This document shows, one piece after another, positions 7,201 to 11,021 of a stretch of 11,021 nucleotides of DNA (the first letter of the stretch is position 1; the number at the start of each line of letters is the position of its first letter). A program made the position numbers and the translations under genes. The DNA is from an uncultured Sphingobacteriales bacterium (lineage in GTDB: Bacteria > Bacteroidota > Bacteroidia > Chitinophagales > Chitinophagaceae). The notes under the pieces are model-generated. The model was not told the DNA's origin. It did no database searches and saw only the letters and a program-made list of their open reading frames with translations. Location of the stretch: assembly GCA_946479435.1 (NCBI GenBank), contig CAMLFX010000099.1, forward strand, positions 1 to 11,021. Reading direction: 5' to 3'.

Positions 7201-7331
7201 CCATATAACTCACGGCAACGTTTATCCCACAACACGTTTTGGCTGGTAAGGTCAAGATCCCATGTGCCTAAACCGGCGGAATCCAGGATAAATTGTAGTT
7301 GTTCGTTGTTGTTTACAGTCGCCTCTTGCAT
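4224..7331 (-). CDS. Soluble sensor histidine kinase with six PAS domains
   Basis: A sensor kinase of 1035 residues if started at the ATG at 7331 (positions below use this start). It has no signal peptide or membrane segment, so it should sense in the cytoplasm. Six PAS domains can be made out: about 9-128, 139-254, 263-374, 389-509, 519-640 and 651-769. The first, second and sixth are PAS_3-like with HPxD motifs (IHPADRE, IHPDDKA, VHPKDQN). The fourth and fifth are PAS_4-like and close copies of each other. A coiled coil (769-804) leads to the HisKA helix with phospho-accepting His809 in YVASHDLQEPLRKI. The ATPase domain has the N box around Asn924 (LVGNAVKFSH), G1 DNGIGF at 967-972 and G2 GTGIGLAL at 995-1002, so it looks active. 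There is no receiver domain. The frame runs upstream to a TTG at 7394 with ATGs at 7367 and 7340, but the extra 21 residues do not resemble PAS sequence. It lies 130 bases after the other kinase. Confidence 0.92.
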   Translation of the reverse strand: MQEATVNNNEQLQFILDSAGLGTWDLDLTSQNVLWDKRCRELYGIFHNIDINYRQVIDYIHPADRERVDRSVQQAIAGVNDGQYEERFRVIGVEDHKLRWLLCKGKAYFDEMSKAYRFSGTTLDITELETKKEEAALAAEQLALAVESSNLGTFNLNADTGAIAYNAAFSRILTGTSTSNLGHKVFVEHIHPDDKALRKQAFDNAHKTGRLEYTVRFVWDDGSIHWVKVSCKYIQKGEGQPEIYSGVVQDITPEVEARTEQHKMLSLIDNSTEYIAIANNDGQVTYMNNAGKTLLGLPLDVDIATLNTRDFYTAAELDRVNKIVLPSLSRNGYWSGKVNLRHTATGEEIPCYANTVLLYDPVTKVQVGRGATMRDLRQEQVVQDALRDIETRFSNLVMQAPVAIGIFTGENFLLETANDYMLQILGADRSIIDRPLLKAIPQITGQPFAELLEETYESNKAKNGYELEALVYRDRRLEHCYFNFVFSPIQQQGINRKSIIVVGTEVTELVAAQKDIKENEQRFKNLLADAPIATAVYTGRNLTITMANDAMVRLWGKDNSVVGKPLAEALPELQGQPFLDLLDKVYTTGVVYHTPEQRANLVVDGALQSFYFNFTYKPLFDSYGKVYAILNMAVDITEQVTAREAERNIEERLHTAVELAELGTWSLDPQTGITTLSERMQQWFGIDEDTPSLEQDISSVHPKDQNRVRLSIERALQPDSHGEYDEEYTVINRKTGEERVLHAKGKVVFDEEGRPVRMTGKAQDVTLQLATQRELEKLVDRQTQELQTAMADLERVNANLEQYAYVASHDLQEPLRKIRMFTDILQSKSSEELSQESKSYLDRISAAAGRMSTLVKEILAFSKLRRKEEDFVDTDLNKIIEDIRGDFEMAIAEKHIEFVADRLPNVVGIPVQMNQLFYNLVGNAVKFSHFTPGSYIHITCKTLTPQEVLHYPQLNASWPYCEIIVRDNGIGFDPVFAEQIFIMFRRLNTREAYPGTGIGLALCKKIMLNHSGDIFAHGIEGEGASFHILLPTARG

Positions 7332-7461
7332 GAACAGCATATTACCGCTACTACAAAATAATGCCATTCTCTTTGCAAATAGCGTATTTCCCAATATTTA
7401 TTTCACATAATAACGCAGGGGTATGCGCTGCAATAACTAACTAGTATTGAATGCTATACGG

Positions 7462-9597
7462 CTATTCCTCTGCCGAGGGCAGGCACAAGGTAAAGATGCT
7501 GCCTTTACCCGGCTTACTTACTATATCTATACTGCCAATGTTACGTGCGGCCATCTCGAAACAAAGGCTCAGGCCAAGCCCGGTACCTTTTTCACCTTCG
7601 GTGCCACGTGTACTGTGCAGGCTGCTGTTTTTTATTTGTGCCAGATCTGCTTCACTTATCCCTGCCCCATTATCTTTTACCGATAGCCTGACATCATCGT
7701 TGGTTACTGTACTTTGCAAATATATATCACCGCCAATGGGGGTAAACTTAAGGGCATTGCTCAGCAGGTTGCGTACTATCAGGAAGCATTGATCAGGATC
7801 TGCAAAAGCAAAGTGCCTCACATCCGTATTGTTGATAATGTTTATCTTTTTATCAGCAATCATATTATGGTACAGGTTCAGCGCATTGTCAACCGTATCG
7901 GCCATACTCAGCTTACGGGGCTTCATTTTGAAACCATCCAGCTGGCTCATTGCCCAGTACAGCATATTGTCCATAGCGCCCGATAGGTAATCGGTATTTT
8001 GTTTTATCTGGCCAAGATAGGTCCTGAATTCTTCCTGTGTTAATATCCCATTCTGCTCCATATCTATCAGCGCCTTCATGTTGTTAATAGGGCTGCGCAG
8101 GTCGTGCGCAATTATGGAGAACAATTTATCTTTCGTAGTGTTAGATTCAAATAGCTTTTCGTGTATTTCCTGTAGCTCCAGTTCACGCTGTTTTTGCTGG
8201 GTAATATCCTGGTACACGCCGCGTAGTTTTACCACTTTCCCGCTATCATCTTTAAAGGCACGGCTAATGATACGTACCCATTTTTCATTGCCCTTAGGTG
8301 TGTTCACTCTTACTTCCACATCGTAAGGCACACCTTCTTGTATAGCTCTTTTATGCAGGGTTTGCAGCAGCACCCTGTCTTCAGGCGGGTAGTGTGCTAA
8401 CCGCGAGCCCGGGCGCACATCAGCATCGTCATCCACTTCATTTATCTGGTACATGGTTTCCGACCAGATGGACTCATCCTTCGCTACATTGTATTCCCAG
8501 CTGCCCACCTGTGCCAGCTTACCCGCCTCGCGCAGCATATATTCACTATACTCCAGCTTACTGCGGTATTCTGTTTGTTCATGTATATCTATTACTGAAC
8601 CGGCCATACGTAGTGGCTGGTCTTTTACATCCCATGTGGCTTGTCCTGTTAATTCATACCAGCGATACGTGCCTCTTTTATTACGCAGGCGCACAACTAC
8701 ATTATATGGCTGCCTGCTTACCAAATGATTGTTCATCGCGGCGCTCTGCTTCTCACGGTCTTCAGGGTGTACTACATGATATTGAAATAATTCATAGCTG
8801 CTTTGCACTTCATTCGCCTCGTAGCCCAGCATATTATATAACCTTGGCGACCAGAAGGTAGCACCCGTTACAAGGTCCCACTCCCATATACCTGCATTGG
8901 TCCCCCTTATAATAAGGTGTTGCATATCGCTCAATACCTCTTTATTTCTCTTGTGCACTTCTATCTCCTCGTTACGCATCTTTAGTTCGTTGTGTGCCCT
9001 TAGCAATTTGCGGTGGTATGGATATACCAAAAACACAACTTCCAACATCAATAAGAGGTTTAAAGCAATGCTTACAATAAGATCCAGCATGTGCCCCTGC
9101 TCGGTATCTACTACTGCACGCTGACCTATGGCGCGTATTATCTGCTCCATATCATCTACGTACAATTCCTGTTCTTTTAGTATTCGCTGTACTGCTACCG
9201 TATCGCTAAGGGTGCCATCAAATACTTGCGTAAGATCATTGAAAAGCTTTTTTTGTACTATGTTGAGGTCTTGAAATCCTGATACGATACCTTCGGAAAA
9301 CTGTTGTGTAAGGCCAAAGCTCCCATCGCCCCATTGAAGGGCAAAATGTATATCTCTCCACAGTTGCAGCTGGCTTTTTACCTCTTTAATATTAGCCTTA
9401 CCGCCATATAAAACGTGGATAGCTGTTTTGCTTAGCTGCTCACTACGGCTCAGTTGTTTTTCAGCCGTTTGCAGGGTATGCAAATACGCTACACTTTGCT
9501 TTTCGTTCAGCTTATCTATAAGATAGTTGCAAACGAAGAGTATAAGAATAGTACCGATTACTAAATAATATAGCCACCAGTGCTCTAGTTTTTTCAT
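7462..9597 (-). CDS. Membrane sensor histidine kinase with PilJ-like sensor and two PAS domains
   Basis: A 711-residue membrane-bound sensor kinase. Membrane segment 1 is at about 7-27 after a basic MKK start and segment 2 at about 171-193; the roughly 140 residues between should face the periplasm. That part is helical and resembles the PilJ-type nitrate/chemotaxis sensor domain, with QLSRSEQLSKTAI (48-60) and LWRDIHFALQWGDGSFGL (79-96) as the two characteristic helices. A coiled coil (196-222) leads to PAS 1 (about 222-345, HPED at 277-280) and PAS 2 (about 350-470, PPED at 404-407). HisKA has His498 in IIAHDLRSPI. The ATPase domain has N614 in LLSNALKF, DNGAGI at 642-647 and GTGLGL at 671-676, so it looks catalytically complete. 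No receiver or DNA-binding domain is attached. It precedes the six-PAS kinase on the same strand with no terminator between, so the two may be co-transcribed. Confidence 0.93.
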   Translation of the reverse strand: MKKLEHWWLYYLVIGTILILFVCNYLIDKLNEKQSVAYLHTLQTAEKQLSRSEQLSKTAIHVLYGGKANIKEVKSQLQLWRDIHFALQWGDGSFGLTQQFSEGIVSGFQDLNIVQKKLFNDLTQVFDGTLSDTVAVQRILKEQELYVDDMEQIIRAIGQRAVVDTEQGHMLDLIVSIALNLLLMLEVVFLVYPYHRKLLRAHNELKMRNEEIEVHKRNKEVLSDMQHLIIRGTNAGIWEWDLVTGATFWSPRLYNMLGYEANEVQSSYELFQYHVVHPEDREKQSAAMNNHLVSRQPYNVVVRLRNKRGTYRWYELTGQATWDVKDQPLRMAGSVIDIHEQTEYRSKLEYSEYMLREAGKLAQVGSWEYNVAKDESIWSETMYQINEVDDDADVRPGSRLAHYPPEDRVLLQTLHKRAIQEGVPYDVEVRVNTPKGNEKWVRIISRAFKDDSGKVVKLRGVYQDITQQKQRELELQEIHEKLFESNTTKDKLFSIIAHDLRSPINNMKALIDMEQNGILTQEEFRTYLGQIKQNTDYLSGAMDNMLYWAMSQLDGFKMKPRKLSMADTVDNALNLYHNMIADKKINIINNTDVRHFAFADPDQCFLIVRNLLSNALKFTPIGGDIYLQSTVTNDDVRLSVKDNGAGISEADLAQIKNSSLHSTRGTEGEKGTGLGLSLCFEMAARNIGSIDIVSKPGKGSIFTLCLPSAEE

Positions 9598-9607
9598 TTT
9601 GGGGCAA

Positions 9608-9640
9608 CAAGAATAGGCAGCATAAAAATAATTATTTCAA
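9608..9640 (-). promoter_or_regulatory. Probable promoter of the kinase gene(s)
   Basis: On the minus strand TTG (9640-9638) is followed after 22 bases by TATTCTTG (9615-9608). This is the Bacteroidota -33/-7 layout with one mismatch in TAnnTTTG. The start codon at 9597 is 10 bases beyond, giving a very short leader. The inverted repeat at 9648-9668 lies just upstream of the -33 element. Confidence 0.38.
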
Positions 9641-9647
9641 CATTTCG

Positions 9648-9668
9648 GTATGATGATATAGATCATAC
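9648..9668. repeat. Inverted repeat, possible regulator-binding site
   Basis: GTATGAT (9648-9654) and ATCATAC (9662-9668) are perfect inverted copies separated by seven A/T-rich bases. The 14-base centre-to-centre distance and absence of a T run fit a dimeric protein-binding site better than a terminator. Its place just upstream of the kinase promoter is that of an activator or autoregulatory site. The function is inferred. Confidence 0.42.
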
Positions 9669-9696
9669 ATCACTTTTTTTGCAATACAATGCCTAT

Positions 9697-9731
9697 AAAA
9701 AAACATCGCACCTTGCGGTGCTGATGTTTTT
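9697..9731 (-). terminator. Rho-independent terminator of the T9SS cargo gene
   Basis: AACATC plus GCACC (9702-9712) pair with GGTGC and GATGTT (9717-9721, 9723-9728) around the loop TTGC, with one bulged T at 9722. On the minus strand the stem is followed by seven T residues (9697-9703). It lies 23 bases after the stop codon at 9755. T residues on the plus side as well make it look bidirectional, although no plus-strand gene precedes it here. Confidence 0.9.
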
Positions 9732-9754
9732 ATCTGTCGTCAACCAAAAAAGTA

Positions 9755-10963
9755 TTATTCGGCCATGTAGCGCAGCGGCTGCACGGTTATTTCTTTTCCT
9801 GCGGCATTATGCAACTTCAGCCAGTAGGCTCCGTTTACCATATTTTGTGGCAACATAATATTCAGTTGCGCTTTGCCGTCTTTCTCTATTTCCCTTTTGG
9901 CTGTGTAAATTATTTTACCTTCTATATTGGCAATACTATATGTATAGGTACCGGCGGTAGCTGTAGGTAAATATAAGCTAGCCTCGCTGGTATTAGCATT
10001 CCAGATATTGGGGAACAGCTTGGCAATATTGCCATCGGCATAAGGTGCGCGTGTCAGTTCGCTTACATTAGCTGCAAATGCCAGTCTGTCCTGGTGTACC
10101 TGGTTGCTTGCCACATTTGTATAAGTAGCATCATTCCCATAGTTATACAGCACAAGCGGTGTTACTTCATTTGCGCGGAAGAGTTCATCGAAATATATCT
10201 TCGTAATCCTATTTTGAGTAAGGCCCAATGTTGTAAGTAAACCTGTAGGTGCTGGTGAACCATTCAGGAAAAATGAATCTACACTGGTTGATGCTACACG
10301 CACCATTAATACTTCAGCCTGCCCAAATCCGTTGTCAAGTTTTATCATTTCAAAATGGCCAAAACCATCGGCTGAAAAATCATACTTAACAGAAGTTTTT
10401 TGTTTAAATGCCTCTTGCTGATATGTACCAAGGTTAAGCTCCATATTCACTTCATAATAAAAATCGCTGTTCCAGCTGTCACCGTAAGTTGTAGGAAAAG
10501 GTATCAATTTATATGGTGTACTATATGCTGCGTTCTGAGCAAATATTACCAGGCTATCATTAGCTGTGCCCCCTGGCACACCATGTAGTTTAACTACTTG
10601 CCTATCTATTGATTCACCAAAACGGATGATACCGGTTGATGTAACGCCCGACCAGCGTTTCGAGTCAAAACTATCAGCACCTTGCTTATACCCCCGGTTC
10701 TCCCAATATGTAGCGTCAGGGAATGCAGCGTTTGTACCGGTTGCCTGAATACTATAATACCTTATATTAGCATAGCCCACAAAACTAAAATCGAATGTTT
10801 GTGCCGTACTCGATGGTTCTAGTACGGGGCGGTCGGCGTTTATTTCTCCAAACGTATCACTGGTTATGTGTAAATTAGTAAAAGCGGCAGCGTCAAGGGT
10901 TATTTGCGCATGCGCACTAACGGCGATGCCTGCTGTAAATAATAGTGCGTATAGTTTCTTCAT
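9755..10963 (-). CDS. Secreted protein with T9SS type A sorting domain
   Basis: A 402-residue protein with a clear Sec signal peptide, MKKLYALLFTAGIAVSAHAQ, cleaved after AHA. The last 85 or so residues, from KLFPNIWNANTSEASLYL through GTYTYSIANIEGKIIYTAKREIEKDGKAQLNIMLPQNMVNGAYWLKLHNAAGKEITVQPL, follow the Por secretion C-terminal sorting domain pattern (PNP-like start, a YSIANIEGKI strand, then the NGAYWLKL strand), given here in parts: KLFPN, YSIANIEGKIIY, GAYWLKL. That domain directs export through the type IX system and anchoring at or release from the cell surface. The usual PNP is PNI here. The body between residues 20 and 315 is beta rich and I recognise no enzyme motif, so the function is unknown. 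It has its own promoter-like element and terminator and is not part of the kinase operon. Confidence 0.85.
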   Translation of the reverse strand: MKKLYALLFTAGIAVSAHAQITLDAAAFTNLHITSDTFGEINADRPVLEPSSTAQTFDFSFVGYANIRYYSIQATGTNAAFPDATYWENRGYKQGADSFDSKRWSGVTSTGIIRFGESIDRQVVKLHGVPGGTANDSLVIFAQNAAYSTPYKLIPFPTTYGDSWNSDFYYEVNMELNLGTYQQEAFKQKTSVKYDFSADGFGHFEMIKLDNGFGQAEVLMVRVASTSVDSFFLNGSPAPTGLLTTLGLTQNRITKIYFDELFRANEVTPLVLYNYGNDATYTNVASNQVHQDRLAFAANVSELTRAPYADGNIAKLFPNIWNANTSEASLYLPTATAGTYTYSIANIEGKIIYTAKREIEKDGKAQLNIMLPQNMVNGAYWLKLHNAAGKEITVQPLRYMAE

Positions 10964-10985
10964 TCATCTGTTTTTTCAGGGAGAG

Positions 10986-10993
10986 TAAATATA
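10986..10993 (-). promoter_or_regulatory. Possible -7 element of the T9SS cargo gene
   Basis: TATATTTA on the minus strand is one base off TAnnTTTG and lies 22 bases before the ATG at 10963, in a very A+T-rich leader. The -33 region at 11010 and beyond contains only T-rich sequence and no TTG. Confidence 0.35.
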
Positions 10994-11021
10994 GCTAAAA
11001 ATTAAAAATATTAAAGAAAAA

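Noticed and set aside
7332..7394. Longer start of the six-PAS kinase at a TTG codon
   Set aside because: The extra residues do not look like PAS sequence, the first codon is TTG, and several ATG codons lie downstream. Kept only as an alternative.
7395..7461. Separate promoter or terminator between the two kinase genes
   Set aside because: No TAnnTTTG match with a -33 TTG and no stable hairpin with a T run could be found, so neither is annotated.
8394..8861. A 155-codon plus-strand frame opposite the membrane kinase
   Set aside because: It is antisense to the PAS domains of a clear histidine kinase and rich in Pro, His, Cys and Tyr with no recognisable motif.

Overview
The window looks like chromosomal DNA of a Bacteroidota species, most likely in or near Chitinophagaceae. 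The supporting signs are a secreted protein with a C-terminal type IX secretion (Por) sorting domain, promoter-like TAnnTTTG -7 elements just upstream of several genes, start codons without Shine-Dalgarno sequences, and large PAS-repeat sensor histidine kinases. Isoleucine is often coded by ATA. I see no phage, transposon, CRISPR, tRNA or rRNA sequence. The assignment is by inspection only; genus and species cannot be named.

Left part (1-3043), all genes on the minus strand: an exported protein of unknown function with a possible CsgG-like core; a 79-residue small protein followed by a strong hairpin terminator; a 237-base AT-rich gap holding two inverted DnaA-box-like 9-mers and an 11-bp tandem repeat; a 66-residue small ORF; and a two-gene unit in which an SDR-type NAD(P)-binding protein is followed, with no intervening base, by an exported protein of unknown function.

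Middle (3083-4213), plus strand: a divergent promoter region, a DUF3830 cyclophilin-like protein and a class I SAM-dependent methyltransferase. The methyltransferase runs convergently into the kinase block with only 10 bases between the stop codons.

Right part (4224-10963), minus strand: two sensor histidine kinases in tandem. The upstream one (711 aa) is membrane-bound with a PilJ-like extracytoplasmic sensor and two PAS domains. The downstream one (about 1035 aa) is soluble with six PAS domains. Both keep the phospho-accepting His and the N, G1 and G2 ATP-binding motifs, but neither carries a receiver domain and no response regulator lies in the window. Upstream of the kinases, behind a clear terminator, is a 402-residue T9SS-secreted protein of unknown function.

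Most of the window is ordinary accessory content. I found no convincing new multi-gene system. The items most worth a second look are the candidate DnaA-box cluster in the 1156-1392 gap, the orphan kinase pair with an inverted repeat in the promoter region of the first kinase, and the unassigned secreted proteins.
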